From Vacuolonema iberomarrocanum LEGE 07170 (lineage in GTDB: Bacteria; Cyanobacteriota; Cyanobacteriia; Elainellales; Elainellaceae): a DNA stretch of 64,000 nt. The notes beneath the pieces are model-generated. The model did no database searches. It was not told where the DNA came from and was given only the letters and a program-made list of their open reading frames with translations. Positions within the stretch are counted from its first letter, which is position 1; every line of letters starts with the position of its first letter. The DNA lies in the NCBI GenBank assembly GCA_015207365.1, contig JADEXA010000016.1, forward strand, positions 1 to 64,000. The letters run 5' to 3'. Position numbers and translations under genes: made by a program. Below, one piece after another: positions 52,273 to 61,900 of this stretch.

Positions 52273-53640
52273 ATGTCAGCTACAACCGACACAACGACGG
52301 GCGGGCAGGATTTGAACGATCCAGATGCCCTCTTAGAACGGTATCAAGCCGCCTTGCAGGCGTTGCAGCAAGACAAAATTGCTCCCTTGCAGTTGATTGA
52401 GGTCTTGCGAACGCGCGATCGCCTTCAAGGATTGTTAGACAATGCCCTGGCCAAGCCGCAGGTGTCGGAGTTATCCAACCAGTTTTGGTTGCAGCTAGCC
52501 ACCCTGGATGATCGCTTGCGGACATGTCAGAAGGAGATTGCGACGCACCCCGACCTGCCCCAGTGGCGGCAAAGCTTTCGGCCTCCTGAATCGGCCTGGT
52601 GGTGGCATTTTCCTAAGCCACCCGATGTCCGCGATCGCTACGATTGGTTGTGGGATGCCCTGGCGATCGCCTGTCTCACCGCCAGCCTTGCCCTCACCCA
52701 GGACATTGCCCGCCGCTTCATTGATGATTCCTTTGGTGGCGTCTGGAGTTCCCTCGGTGCGCTCACACCCGCCGTCATGACCCTGTTCGCTGGAGGAGGT
52801 GCATTTACTCGGTTAGGGCGCGAAACGGTCGAACGCCTGTTTGAAAACTCCCCCATTCATCGCAGCCGCTGGAGCGAGGTCAAATTTGGCCTGTCTGCCA
52901 CACTTCTAGCGTTGTTGGTGCTGTTCCACACTATGTTGCCTCGACTGGCTCTGCTCTATAACGAGGCGGGCTTGCGGAACCTGGAAGCTGGAGCCTACAC
53001 GCAGGCCGAAGGTAACTTCAAGCGGGCGTTGAAGTTGCGCCCCAACTTTGCCCAAGCCCATTACAACCTGGCCGTTTTATATGACGACTTGGAAGACGCC
53101 GAGAAAGCTGAAGCCCAGTACCAACTAGCGGCGCAAGGAGATATCACGGCGGCCTTTGTCTCGTTGGGGCAACAGGCGATCGCCAACCAAGACTACAACG
53201 AGGCGATCGCTCTCTCTTTGGAAGGCTTGGAGCAGCAAGAGGATGACCCCTCCGCGAACCCAGAAACGACGGTTAATCTCTATCGCAACATTGCCTGGGC
53301 GAGGGTGCAGCAGGCCAATACGGATCTAGAGCTTTCCTCCACTGAGCAAGATGTTTTGCTGACGGATGCCAGGGAAGCCTTAGAGACGGCTCTTTCCATC
53401 GATCCTAATGATGGTGCCATCAATTGCCTGCTGGCACAGGTTCTCGATATCCAAGGGGATCCTGACGCGTTGGATTTCTGGCAACGCTGTTTAGAATTGA
53501 CCTCCGGTACTAACCCCGCAGAATTGCAATGGCGGCTGACGGCCAGAGAGCGTCTGATGATAGCTGAGTCCGATACTGCTGGCGAGGTCGATGATGTTGA
53601 CGAACCCGATGATGCCGATACTGATGAGGCTGACAACTAA
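52273..53640 (+). CDS. TPR-repeat membrane protein
   Basis: 455 residues. Helical N-terminus (residues ~15-95), two hydrophobic segments at about 125-175 (WDALAIACLTASLAL, GALTPAVMTLFAGGGAF) and another at ~215 (FGLSATLLALLVLFHTM), then TPR repeats (GLRNLEAGAYTQAEGNFKRAL, PNFAQAHYNLAVLYDDLEDA, EAIALSLEGLEQQEDDPS) and an Asp-rich tail. TPR region is probably cytoplasmic and binds partners. Function unknown. It starts 78 bp after the PLP enzyme gene. Confidence 0.78.
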   Translation: MSATTDTTTGGQDLNDPDALLERYQAALQALQQDKIAPLQLIEVLRTRDRLQGLLDNALAKPQVSELSNQFWLQLATLDDRLRTCQKEIATHPDLPQWRQSFRPPESAWWWHFPKPPDVRDRYDWLWDALAIACLTASLALTQDIARRFIDDSFGGVWSSLGALTPAVMTLFAGGGAFTRLGRETVERLFENSPIHRSRWSEVKFGLSATLLALLVLFHTMLPRLALLYNEAGLRNLEAGAYTQAEGNFKRALKLRPNFAQAHYNLAVLYDDLEDAEKAEAQYQLAAQGDITAAFVSLGQQAIANQDYNEAIALSLEGLEQQEDDPSANPETTVNLYRNIAWARVQQANTDLELSSTEQDVLLTDAREALETALSIDPNDGAINCLLAQVLDIQGDPDALDFWQRCLELTSGTNPAELQWRLTARERLMIAESDTAGEVDDVDEPDDADTDEADN

Positions 53641-53690
53641 TTTTGAACGCCTCGCAGTGCAAGGCTCTTAACAGATAATCTTTAGTCGGT
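53641..53690. repeat. palindromic family A core, copy A5
   Basis: TTTTGAACGCCTCGCA / TGCAAGGCTCTTAACAGATAATC; right arm reduced to TAGTCGGTTCTGTGTG. Directly downstream of the TPR gene. Confidence 0.55.
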
Positions 53691-53835
53691 TCTGTGTGAA
53701 TCAGTCTGACCAGAACGCTAAACACCGCAGGCTGTCCACTGTTTGAGGCATTTGGCGATCGCTCGATCAACAGGCTTGACTCTGCCCTTGGGGCAGGGTG
53801 TTGGCTAAAAAACAGCGCACTCGAGGCCATCTATC

Positions 53836-54663
53836 ATGCTCCGGATTGGAGATTTCTCCAAACTCAGTCTGGTTTCTATCAAAGCCCTGCGGCTCTATGA
53901 CCAAATGGGCTTGCTTCATCCCATTCATGTGGATGAGCAAACGGGCTATCGCTACTATGCCGCCCACCAGTTGACGCGATTGAATCGCATCCTGGCCTTC
54001 AAAGACTTGGGCTTTTCCCTGAACCAGATCATAGATTTGCTCAACGACGAGATTTCCTTGTCAGAACTCCGTCGATTGATGCAGCTTAAGCAGGCAGAGC
54101 TGAGCCAGCACATCGAGACCGAGCAGGCACGCTTGGCTCGGGTCCAGTCATGGTTGGGGCAACTTGAGCGCCTTGAACAAGCCAAACAGGACAAACAGAA
54201 GATGACGAACAATGTTGTAATCAAACCCCTTGATGCGATCGCCGTGGTGTCGAGTCGGACAATTTTGACTCAGTATTCGGCAATTGGCTCGCTTTACAAT
54301 GGACTTTACCAACACATTGCGCAGCAGGGAGTACGACCGGGCTTTTGCGGGGCGATTTGGCACGACAAAGAATACAAAGAACAGGATGTGGATGGCGAAG
54401 CTTTTGTGATCGTCCCTAAGGTTTTGTCTGAGCAGGGTTCCATTCGCTCGTACAATCTGCCCGCCTATGCCGATGCAGCTTGTATTGTGCATCATGGCAG
54501 CTATCGCACCCTCAATCAGTCCTATGGACAATTGCTGACTTGGATTGAAGAGAACGGGTATCACATTATGGGAGCCAACCGGGAGCTGTATCTCGAAGGT
54601 GGAGCGGAGCAAGACAACGAATCCTATGTGACCGAGATTCAGTTTCCAGTTGCCAAGGAGTGA
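53836..54663 (+). CDS. MerR-family transcriptional regulator with GyrI-like ligand domain
   Basis: 275 residues. N-terminal winged helix-turn-helix (MLRIGDFSKLSLVSIKALRLYDQMGLL, then DEQTGYRYYAAHQL), a long coiled-coil dimer helix (LMQLKQAELSQHIETEQARLARV) and a C-terminal effector-binding domain (residues ~125-275; PAYADAACIVHHGSYRTLNQ, YLEGGAEQDNESYVTEIQFPV) of the BmrR/GyrI type. Such proteins bind hydrophobic cations or similar drugs. No transporter is adjacent. Confidence 0.9.
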   Translation: MLRIGDFSKLSLVSIKALRLYDQMGLLHPIHVDEQTGYRYYAAHQLTRLNRILAFKDLGFSLNQIIDLLNDEISLSELRRLMQLKQAELSQHIETEQARLARVQSWLGQLERLEQAKQDKQKMTNNVVIKPLDAIAVVSSRTILTQYSAIGSLYNGLYQHIAQQGVRPGFCGAIWHDKEYKEQDVDGEAFVIVPKVLSEQGSIRSYNLPAYADAACIVHHGSYRTLNQSYGQLLTWIEENGYHIMGANRELYLEGGAEQDNESYVTEIQFPVAKE

Positions 54664-54857
54664 GGGCGATCGCACAGCCATCACAAATACACCGTTTGCG
54701 GATACATCTTTCACGGATAGAACCGACCAGTCATAGCCGCTGCCCGTTCTAAACCTGAGAGCCCCCAATCCCATTCGCCATAAAAAGCCCAGACGATAGC
54801 CTCAGTGGCTTGTCTGGGCGATCGCCCTTTTCCAATCTCCCTGCTTAAACCCGCATT

Positions 54858-54954
54858 TATACCGCTGTGCGCGTTAGGTAAGTACGGTTGTGTGTGGGCG
54901 CGTCGCGCCCACACACAACCATTTCTGTGCTTGATGCGGTTGCACACCGCTATA
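54858..54954. repeat. palindromic element family C, copy C4
   Basis: TATACCGCTGTGCGCGTTAGGTAAG at the left, ATGCGGTTGCACACCGCTATA at the right, stem GTACGGTTGTGTGTGGGCGCG / GCGCCCACACACAACCA. Orientation as C1. Confidence 0.82.
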
Positions 54955-54995
54955 TACCTGGACTAGAGAGACACAAAATTCTGGAAGAATGTGAC

Positions 54996-55027
54996 TTGAC
55001 TTTTCAAACTAAACTGTATAGTTTAGT
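54996..55027 (+). promoter_or_regulatory. promoter with palindromic operator upstream of the LuxR-type gene
   Basis: TTGACT at 54996 and TATAGT at 55017 (15-bp spacing, slightly short). The dyad ACTAAACT-GTAT-AGTTTAGT at 55008-55027 overlaps the -10. 193 bp before the LuxR-type gene start. Confidence 0.45.
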
Positions 55028-55219
55028 GAAATCATCCTGTTCGATGTAAACCTATTCACCTGCCTTTATTCCTGCTTGCAAGGTTGGCAATCACCGCTTC
55101 ACTACTGAGTGTTCTCCTGGATTTAATCGTCGGCTAACCCTGCTCAAGCTCAGCATTGGTATCGTCTCTAGCAGCTACTTCCGCCGTTTACCCTTCATAA
55201 CATAAGCAGCAATAGATCC

Positions 55220-55459
55220 ATGTCCAGTACACTTTCTTCCCAATATTCGACGAACCAGCGCCCCTTTATCCCGCTCTCCGATCGCGAGCAGGAAGTGTTA
55301 TCGCTGGTGGCAGAAGGGCACAACAATAGCGAAATTGCCCGCCAACTTTACGTCAGCCCTAATACCGTCAAAACTCACGTACGGGGCATTCTCAACAAAC
55401 TGGGCGTAAAAAATCGGATTCAAGCGGCTATTCTTGCTGTTCGCTATGGGTTAGTTTGA
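55220..55459 (+). CDS. stand-alone LuxR-type helix-turn-helix regulator
   Basis: 79 residues. Complete GerE/LuxR HTH: LSDREQEVLSLVAEGHNNSEIARQLYVSPNTVKTHVRGILNKLGVKNRIQAAILAVRYGLV. No receiver or sensor domain. Size and plan recall the cyanobacterial PedR-type small LuxR regulators that respond to photosynthetic redox state, but the protein contains no Cys, so the redox switch proposed for PedR would be missing. Preceded by a palindromic promoter. Confidence 0.85.
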   Translation: MSSTLSSQYSTNQRPFIPLSDREQEVLSLVAEGHNNSEIARQLYVSPNTVKTHVRGILNKLGVKNRIQAAILAVRYGLV

Positions 55460-55531
55460 CGGGCGTTTTTGAGTTGGCTTTAGTTCTCCTGCGATGGCAA
55501 TTGATGGCATAGTTGGGGATGGCATTACTAC

Positions 55532-55624
55532 CAGGACTGACGCAAACTTTGCGTCGTCCTGATTGAACTCGTTGATGGTGTGGCCGCGGCGCGGCCACAC
55601 CATCAACACAATACGTAAGTTCTG
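55532..55624. repeat. palindromic element family B, copy B6
   Basis: CAGGACTGACGCAAACTTTGCGTCGTCCTG at the left, ATACGTAAGTTCTG at the right; inner stem GTTGATGGTGTGGCCGCG / GCGCGGCCACACCATCAAC. Confidence 0.85.
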
Positions 55625-55658
55625 ACGACAAGTTCGGTAGGGTGTGGAGCCAGCAATC

Positions 55659-55928
55659 ATGCCAAAGTACATCATGTGGGGAAACTACTGCGAGGGCGTA
55701 CTAGAAAAACGTGCGCCCTATCGCCAAGCACATCTAGACGGCCTCGCGCAACAAAAAGAGTCTGGTGTTTTGGTAACTATCGGACCCACAGCCGATATCA
55801 CAAAGGTTTTTGCAATTTACAATGCGCCAGATGAAACAACGGTGCGACAACTGGTCGAGCAGGATCCCTATTGGCAACATGGCATTTGGACTGAATATGC
55901 CGTGAAGGAATGGATTCAGGCAATCTAA
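55659..55928 (+). CDS. YciI-like protein
   Basis: 89 residues from ATG 55659 (MPKYIMWGNYCEGVLEKRAP), with GGAG 9 bases upstream; GTG 55644 is less likely. YCII domain features: the RAPYRQAHLDGLAQQKESG block (His-Asp pair) and TKVFAIYNAPDETTVRQLVEQDPYW. In other bacteria YciI-like proteins are small ferredoxin-fold enzymes or regulators of unknown substrate. Its stop is in frame with the start-less open frame that follows. Confidence 0.8.
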   Translation: MPKYIMWGNYCEGVLEKRAPYRQAHLDGLAQQKESGVLVTIGPTADITKVFAIYNAPDETTVRQLVEQDPYWQHGIWTEYAVKEWIQAI

Positions 55929-56264
55929 ATTTATAGCTTCAACTGGGCTCTATGTAGAATTAGCCTGTGTGTTTTCCGTGAATATCCGGAAGAGACGATC
56001 GCCCTTTTATACGAATTTCTCGAGATCGTTTCTGCAAAACCTCGGATAAACCGCAGGATTGACCCCGATATTGGGACTTCGGGCTTGGTTCTGCTCCTGT
56101 TTTTCCAGTCAGAGTTTCCTATTGTTTCAGACTGCAAGCCCTTGGAGGGCAACGGTTACCGCTGTCTGAGCAAAGAAATACAGCAGGCCTTCAAAGGGCA
56201 CCACACTCCTTTACTTTTTGAAGAAAGTTTCTATCCTTATCTCAAAGCAGCGATCGCCATTTAA
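55929..56264 (+). pseudogene. start-less coding remnant
   Basis: 111 codons stay open after the YciI stop, in the same frame, and end at TAA 56262-56264. There is no ATG or GTG in frame and only an internal TTG. The translation looks like protein: REYPEETIALLYEFLEIVSA, then SGLVLLLFFQSEFPIVSD, then LSKEIQQAFKGHHTPLLFEE, ending YPYLKAAIAI with a HIP1 octamer in the last codons. I recognise no family. Probably the 3' part of a gene whose 5' end was lost, or a fusion to YciI broken by a stop. Confidence 0.4.
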
Positions 56265-56565
56265 TAACAAAACGTTACTTACACTGAATTTGTGTTAAGT
56301 TTATCTACGGCTTTACGTAAAAATTATGATTGCCCCGAAAATTAGAAAGAAAGAAGAGTATTATTCTAGGCTTTGCGCGGCATCTGTGGCTCTGAAAGCT
56401 CAGTTTACGTGATAGCTACCATTTGATTTTCAGTGTTCTTGGCGTTGATGCATCTCGCTTCAGCGAGTAGGTGTTCCTGATAAAGATCGAATCGAGGCTA
56501 CTTCTGCACGTCAGTGCTTCCTACAACTGCCGTATATCTAGGGTGTGTTTTCACACACAAGTCTT
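56265..56565. other. AT-rich spacer ahead of the small secreted protein gene
   Basis: 301 bp, AT-rich; no family A to G element seen. Probably contains the promoter of the following gene (TTACTT/TTTACG-rich segments), but no site could be fixed. Confidence 0.4.
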
Positions 56566-56811
56566 ATGACTCGCTTTTTTCCAACCCCTGGAATTGCTGT
56601 TGTTGCTAGTGTCTTCATCGGGTTCTTTGCCCCTTCCACATTGGCAGCAACCGTCAATCCTCTACAAAGCAATGCTTCCTTCCAGCCTGAGTCATCCGTA
56701 CGCAAGCCCGAATTGACGGCTCCCGGTTTTATTCAGGCGAATAGTTCGAACAGCGGTAATCCTCCGGTAAATGGGGGGCCTGGGAATACCCAGGGCTCTG
56801 GCACAAGGTAA
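56566..56811 (+). CDS. small secreted protein with Gly/Asn-rich C-terminus
   Basis: 81 residues from ATG 56566 (MTRFFPTPGIAVVASVFIGFF); GTG 56545 would add seven residues. Signal peptide with predicted cleavage after LAA (STLAA-TVNP). The mature part is short, Ser/Asn/Pro-rich and ends NGGPGNTQGSGTR. No family recognised. Confidence 0.6.
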   Translation: MTRFFPTPGIAVVASVFIGFFAPSTLAATVNPLQSNASFQPESSVRKPELTAPGFIQANSSNSGNPPVNGGPGNTQGSGTR

Positions 56812-56980
56812 TTGTCGAAGAATCCTAGGGCGCTTCGATGCTCCTTGGGTTCAGACATCGATCGGGAAAGTTACTCAGCATCTCAGAGTTAAAAAAAGTC
56901 TGGCGTTGGCTTGGATAAGGATGAACGCACGATTGCAAGCCTTGCGCCGTCAGGGTTTTCATAATGCTCTCCCAGGCCTA

Positions 56981-58687
56981 TTACGGGTCGACAGGGAGGG
57001 TAGATAGGGAATCACCTTCTACAATCGTGTGGACATGCCAGTGCTGATCATCAGGAGTCGGGTGGTCGTTGCGGAAATGCCCGCCTCGGCTTTCAGTACG
57101 GAAGTTGGCGCAGCGCAGGATCAGTAGGGCGATCGCCAACAGATTACGGGTTTCTGACCATTGCCTCAGCTCAGCGGGGGAAATGTCTAGCACATCCCCC
57201 TGGCTAGCCGTGAGGACAGCGATCATCCATTGCGTCAACGGCAAGGATTCAAAAGCATGGTACCAAGCCTGTACCTGGGCGATCGCGGCTTCAAGGGTCG
57301 AGCGATCGCGACAAATCCCCGCACTTTGCCACATCAGCCCAGGTAAGCGCGATCGCACATCCTGCACCCACTGAAGTGCCACCTGAATCTCATCGGCGCT
57401 GGGGCGCGCACGGGCTGTTTTGTTTGCAGGCTGGGGCTGAGAGGGTGGGGCGATCGCGATCTCAGGTAATTGCAGATGCCTCAACCGTGCGCCAAACACC
57501 AAGCATTCCAACAAAGAATTACTGGCGAGGCGATTGGCTCCATGCACTCCCGTGTTGGTGACTTCTCCAATGGCGTACAGGTTGGGGAGGGTTGTGCGAT
57601 TGTCGTAGTCGGTGAAAATTCCCCCCATCCAATAATGGGCGGCAGGCGCAACCGGAATGGGTTGCGTGAACACATCAATGCCCCATTGCTCGCAAACGTG
57701 AATGATATTGGGAAATCGATAGCGTACGCGCTCAGCAGGTATGGAGCGCAAGTCTAGCCAGACATGAGCATTTGGGCGATCGGGATGTGTTTTTTGCAAA
57801 TGGGAGAAAATGGCACGGCTGACCACATCGCGGGGCGCGAGTTCGCCATCAGGATGGTAGTCAAAGGCAAAGCGATGGTGCTGTTCATCCAGTAGATGTG
57901 CGCCTTCGCCTCGCACCGCTTCGCTAATCAAAAAATGGGGTGCGCCTGGCAGCGTCAATGCTGTGGGATGAAATTGTACAAATTCTAAATCGCGCAATCG
58001 GGCTCCAGCTCGCCAGGCGATCGCCACGCCATCCCCCGTACTAAGCGGAGGGTTGGTGGTCTGGGCAAACACCTGTCCCCCGCCCCCAGTTGCCAGGATG
58101 ACGGCTCTAGCGGTGAGACGGTGGAATCCTGCCGCATCGCACATCACGACCCCCGCGACTGCACCAGCGTTTTGCCAGACATCTAGCACAAAGCCCTGGA
58201 TAATCTGCACATTGGATCGTTGCAGCACTTTATCGGTCAGGGTTGTGATGACAGCATGCCCAGTGGTATCAGCGGCATGAAGCACGCGTTTGCGAGAATG
58301 GGCGGCTTCGAGGGTGAGGGCCAATCCATCGGTGCTCCGGTCAAATGCAACGCCTAAATCAACAAGGTGCTGGATGCAGGGCGCAGCTTCGTTGACTAGC
58401 TGGGTCACAGCCTGGCGATCGCACAGCCCCGCCCCTGCTTTCAGCGTATCGACCACATGCAGTTCGGGGGAATCGTCTGGGGCGATCGCTGCAGCGATAC
58501 CCCCCTGCGCCCACTCACTGGCCGATTTGGCGAGGGGTTCTTTCGTGATGAGAGCCACTCGATAGTGCTGAGGCAAACACAGCGCTGAATATAATCCCGC
58601 CGCACCACTGCCCACCACAATGACATCAAACGCTGGCACATCAGATGCTGGGGAACGTTGTCCGGACTGAGAAAAAGACGAAGACAC
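56981..58687 (-). CDS. nadB: L-aspartate oxidase
   Basis: 568 residues. It oxidises L-aspartate to iminoaspartate, the first step of de novo NAD synthesis. FAD-binding Rossmann motif FDVIVVGSGAAGLYSALCL at residues ~20-38; succinate-dehydrogenase-like blocks SEWAQGGIAAAI, FVQFHPTAL, ISEAVRGEGAHL and the capping-domain GEVTNTGVHGANRLASNSLLE. C-terminal helical domain complete (ARPSADEIQVALQWVQDV). nadA and nadC are not in the window. Confidence 0.95.
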   Translation of the reverse strand: MSSSFSQSGQRSPASDVPAFDVIVVGSGAAGLYSALCLPQHYRVALITKEPLAKSASEWAQGGIAAAIAPDDSPELHVVDTLKAGAGLCDRQAVTQLVNEAAPCIQHLVDLGVAFDRSTDGLALTLEAAHSRKRVLHAADTTGHAVITTLTDKVLQRSNVQIIQGFVLDVWQNAGAVAGVVMCDAAGFHRLTARAVILATGGGGQVFAQTTNPPLSTGDGVAIAWRAGARLRDLEFVQFHPTALTLPGAPHFLISEAVRGEGAHLLDEQHHRFAFDYHPDGELAPRDVVSRAIFSHLQKTHPDRPNAHVWLDLRSIPAERVRYRFPNIIHVCEQWGIDVFTQPIPVAPAAHYWMGGIFTDYDNRTTLPNLYAIGEVTNTGVHGANRLASNSLLECLVFGARLRHLQLPEIAIAPPSQPQPANKTARARPSADEIQVALQWVQDVRSRLPGLMWQSAGICRDRSTLEAAIAQVQAWYHAFESLPLTQWMIAVLTASQGDVLDISPAELRQWSETRNLLAIALLILRCANFRTESRGGHFRNDHPTPDDQHWHVHTIVEGDSLSTLPVDP

Positions 58688-58967
58688 AGGCTACTACCTA
58701 ATGACACCACCCGAGGTGAATCGCGCTCTTCGAAGAAAACCTTGGCTATCTCAAAGGTCGCGCCGCTGATGGACTGAATGGTAAAACGAACAGCCCCCAG
58801 CGTTTGCTAAGGGCTGACAATTCAGATTGGAGATCATAATCGCGGTCGAGAAACCGATTTAGACGCCGTGCGGTTTCCAGCACAACTAACTCTATTACTC
58901 AAGCGAGGGCAAGGAAGATTCGCCCTGGCCAGATTTTTCTAATCGGTCAATATTGACCCGTCCAGCT

Positions 58968-59402
58968 CTATCGGTAGATGCCATTGTTAATGCGATCATC
59001 TCCTTCAACCAGTGCATCGTTTGGCTCGGTGACCGTGAATTGATCGATATTGGCTTCCAGTACCTCCCGCTGACGAGCTGTTAGACCCGATAGGTTCAGC
59101 ACTTCATCCACAGATTCGTAGGGCGAGTTTTTCACCAAAATACGAGCCAGAGTGGGGTATAAGCCCGGATATTGCATGAACGCTTTGACGTTTGTGTTAT
59201 TAAGGTCGATTTTTTTACCAAATTCTGTTGAGAGTTTCTCATCAACCGCATTTCGGTAGTCGGCTTCGACTGCGAGAAGTGGAGCCGAAACAAAGGCCGA
59301 GCGATTGAGAGGGGCTGCGACCGCCGCCGAAATATTCCCCATCCATCCCCAGGTAACGGCTACCACAGCGATAATCAGCCCAAAAACTGCGAGTCGCTTC
59401 AT
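58968..59402 (-). CDS. psbU: photosystem II 12 kDa extrinsic protein
   Basis: 144 residues from ATG 59402 ([20 protein letters not shown]); the frame extends six codons further. N-terminal signal for lumen export (cleavage near AVAAPLN). Mature domain: [51 protein letters not shown], which is the helix-hairpin-helix-like PsbU core. It stabilises the oxygen-evolving complex on the lumenal side of photosystem II. Confidence 0.95.
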   Translation of the reverse strand: MKRLAVFGLIIAVVAVTWGWMGNISAAVAAPLNRSAFVSAPLLAVEADYRNAVDEKLSTEFGKKIDLNNTNVKAFMQYPGLYPTLARILVKNSPYESVDEVLNLSGLTARQREVLEANIDQFTVTEPNDALVEGDDRINNGIYR

Positions 59403-59678
59403 AGGTTGAATCCCTTCCAATTCTATTCATTCAGGTGGCCATGCCTAGATCGGCATCACCACAAAACACAGCAAGTGCAATACAGCAAAATTACGAGAAA
59501 TTTGGGGTGAGACACTCGATTATCTCATCCCAAGCTCTACTGAAAAGGATACCACTCCGACACAACGCATCCCTTTTCTATTCCAGGAAAACTCTTAGCG
59601 ATGCCGTCACCCATAGCAAGAAAACCTTTTGCGATCGCCCTTTTATTCCTATTGCCCAAAAACTGGATATGTCGCATC

Positions 59679-59785
59679 TAAGTTGGCAGGTGCAATTAAA
59701 CCTAAAACCCTAAAAACCTGTGCCGCCCGCAGCGCGGGCGGCACAGGTTTTTAGGGTCTGGTTTTTCATCATGCCGAGCTACTTA
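59679..59785. repeat. palindromic element family E, copy E3 (107 bp)
   Basis: Nearly identical to E1 (TAAGTTGGCAGGTGCAATTA ... TCATCATGCCGAGCTACTTA). Followed 8 bp later by B7. Confidence 0.9.
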
Positions 59786-59793
59786 GACGGTGC

Positions 59794-59885
59794 CAGGACT
59801 TACGCATTTTGTTGATGGTGTGGCCGCGCCGCGACCACACCATCAACGAATTCATTCAGGATGCCCAAGTTTTGCGTCAGTCCTG
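59794..59885. repeat. palindromic element family B, copy B7
   Basis: CAGGACTTACGCATTTTGTTGATGGTGTGGCCGCG / CGCGACCACACCATCAACGAATTCATTCAGGATGCCCAAGTTTTGCGTCAGTCCTG. One mismatch in the inner stem. Confidence 0.85.
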
Positions 59886-60031
59886 TATGCATCGATTTGT
59901 GAATAGGGTGTAATATTCGGCATCCATGGCGGTATTTTGCGCCAGGATGTATGAAATTTTCATAGTATTCCGGAATAGGTTTTACGATCGCTGCTTATTA
60001 TTGCCATGTGGTGGATGGGTGAACATACCGA

Positions 60032-61873
60032 ATGAATAGAAACATTGGTTGGCTGGCAACCGCTGGGATATGGGCGATCGCCCCAGGCTTTTGCTTGGCT
60101 CAAGAGCTTCCCGCTGAGGAGACCGGGCTCAGGCCCCTGACCACAGTAGATTCTGAAGCCACGGTTTCTACTGAGGCCGCAGCACTCTCACCGGTTCTAG
60201 ACACGATAGCGCCAGAACGATCGCCCGGGTCGGCGATCGCCCAAGTTTCGCCACCCTTGCCAACCCGCCCTTCCACCGACGTCAATCCCTCTGAGGACGA
60301 TAGTCCGTTCCTGCAGCCGGCTCCCACCCCTACCCCCATCAGCCCACCCGAAGAGCAACCGCTGATTGAGGAGCCGCCAGCCGAACCGACTCCGCCCCCA
60401 GCACCGGATGACGCGCAGCGGTTTACCGTCTCAGACATTGTTGTTACCGGAAACACAGCATTTGATGAGGGCGATCTGGAACCGATTTATCAAGAGTTTT
60501 TGGGGCGATCGCTCACCTTTGAGGAACTTCAGGAGATTGCCGATCGCATTACCCAACTTTATTTAAACGAAGGTTTTCTGACCTCCCGCGCCATTCTGGA
60601 ATCGCCGACCGGCGATGGGGTCGTGCGCGTGCGCGTGATTGAGGGGGAACTAGAGACAATTGAAGTCGAGGGAAACCAGCGGGTTCCCGATTCCTACATC
60701 CGCAGTCGGGTGGCATTGGGAGCCGACACGCCTGTGAACCAGTTTGACCTGGAAGATCAGTTGCGTCTGTTGCGGCTCGATCCATTATTTGACAACGTAG
60801 AAGCCAGCCTCCGCGCCGGGGATGGTTTGGGACAAAGCATTTTGGTCGTGCGGGTCACAGAAGCCGAACCATTCTTTGGAGCCGTCAGTATAGACAACTA
60901 TTCCCCGGCCAGCGTGGGGTCAGAGCGGATGAACCTAGAGCTGGGCTACCGCAACCTGACTGGGCTGGGCGATACCGTTTCCATGACGCTGCGGCGGACA
61001 ACGACGGGGGGTGCCCGGCTCTATGACTTCAACTACCGTGTGCCCGTCAATCCCCGAGAAGGGACGCTGTCGGTGCGGATCGCGCCCAGTGATTTTGACA
61101 TCACCGACCCCGCCTTTGATCAGCTCAACATCAACGGCAACACCGAGTTGTATGAAGTCAGTTTTCGGCAACCCTTTATCCGGACGCCTCGAACCGAGGC
61201 GGCGCTTTCCATTGGGTTGAGTTATCGGGATGGGGAAACGCTGTTTGGCAACATCATTCTGAACGAGAGCACCATCACGGCTCTGCGATTTGGGCAGGAT
61301 GTGGTGTTGCGCGATTCTACGGGAGCCTGGTCGGTGCGATCGCAGTTCAGTATCGGTACCACACTCCTCGATGCCACTACCGATGGCAACCCCGACGGTC
61401 AGTTCTTTAGTTGGCTGGGGCAACTCCAGCGCGTTCAAATCCTCAATCCCGATAATTTGCTGATCTTGCAAGCGGATGTGCAACTCACCCCCGATGCGTT
61501 GCTGGCTCCAGAGCAGTTCTCCATCGGTGGCGGACAATCGCTGCGAGGCTTCCGGCAGAATGCGCGTCTGGGGGACAATGGCGTTCGTCTGTCGGCGGAA
61601 AATCGGATCACCCTCGGTCGCAACGAAGCGGGGGCACCGATCTTTCAGCTTGCACCCTTCGCTGATATGGGCTGGGTGTGGAATGATGGCGACAATCCCC
61701 GCGATACACCTGACCAGCCCTTTCTTGCTGGCGTTGGCTTGGGGCTAATCTGGCAACCCAGTTCTCAGTTTGATTTGCGGCTCGATTATGCCTTGCCCCT
61801 CATCGACCTAGACGATCGCGGCAACAACGCACAAGATCAAGGTTTGTACTTCAGCGTTGTCTATCGACTGTAG
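60032..61873 (+). CDS. two-partner secretion outer-membrane transporter (ShlB/FhaC family)
   Basis: 613 residues. Signal peptide (MNRNIGWLATAGIWAIAPGFCLA-QE), a 100-residue Pro/Glu-rich linker, POTRA domains at ~130-290 (FTVSDIVVTGNTAFDEGDLEPI, VRVIEGELETIEVEGNQRVP), then a 16-strand barrel with the conserved IGGGQSLRGFRQNA block and a C-terminal strand ending in YFSVVYRL. It exports a TpsA-type exoprotein (haemagglutinin- or filament-like). No tpsA gene is adjacent in this window; right of it are repeat elements and the CCA-type gene. Confidence 0.9.
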   Translation: MNRNIGWLATAGIWAIAPGFCLAQELPAEETGLRPLTTVDSEATVSTEAAALSPVLDTIAPERSPGSAIAQVSPPLPTRPSTDVNPSEDDSPFLQPAPTPTPISPPEEQPLIEEPPAEPTPPPAPDDAQRFTVSDIVVTGNTAFDEGDLEPIYQEFLGRSLTFEELQEIADRITQLYLNEGFLTSRAILESPTGDGVVRVRVIEGELETIEVEGNQRVPDSYIRSRVALGADTPVNQFDLEDQLRLLRLDPLFDNVEASLRAGDGLGQSILVVRVTEAEPFFGAVSIDNYSPASVGSERMNLELGYRNLTGLGDTVSMTLRRTTTGGARLYDFNYRVPVNPREGTLSVRIAPSDFDITDPAFDQLNINGNTELYEVSFRQPFIRTPRTEAALSIGLSYRDGETLFGNIILNESTITALRFGQDVVLRDSTGAWSVRSQFSIGTTLLDATTDGNPDGQFFSWLGQLQRVQILNPDNLLILQADVQLTPDALLAPEQFSIGGGQSLRGFRQNARLGDNGVRLSAENRITLGRNEAGAPIFQLAPFADMGWVWNDGDNPRDTPDQPFLAGVGLGLIWQPSSQFDLRLDYALPLIDLDDRGNNAQDQGLYFSVVYRL

Positions 61874-61900
61874 AGCCCTGTCTCAGGACTCTGAATTAAA

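Noticed and set aside
55931..56152. 73-codon minus-strand frame
   Set aside because: Shadow of the longer, more protein-like start-less plus-strand frame.
60032..61873. Two-partner secretion pair with a local exoprotein
   Set aside because: No TpsA-type protein adjacent; the RTX proteins 40 kb away lack a TPS domain.
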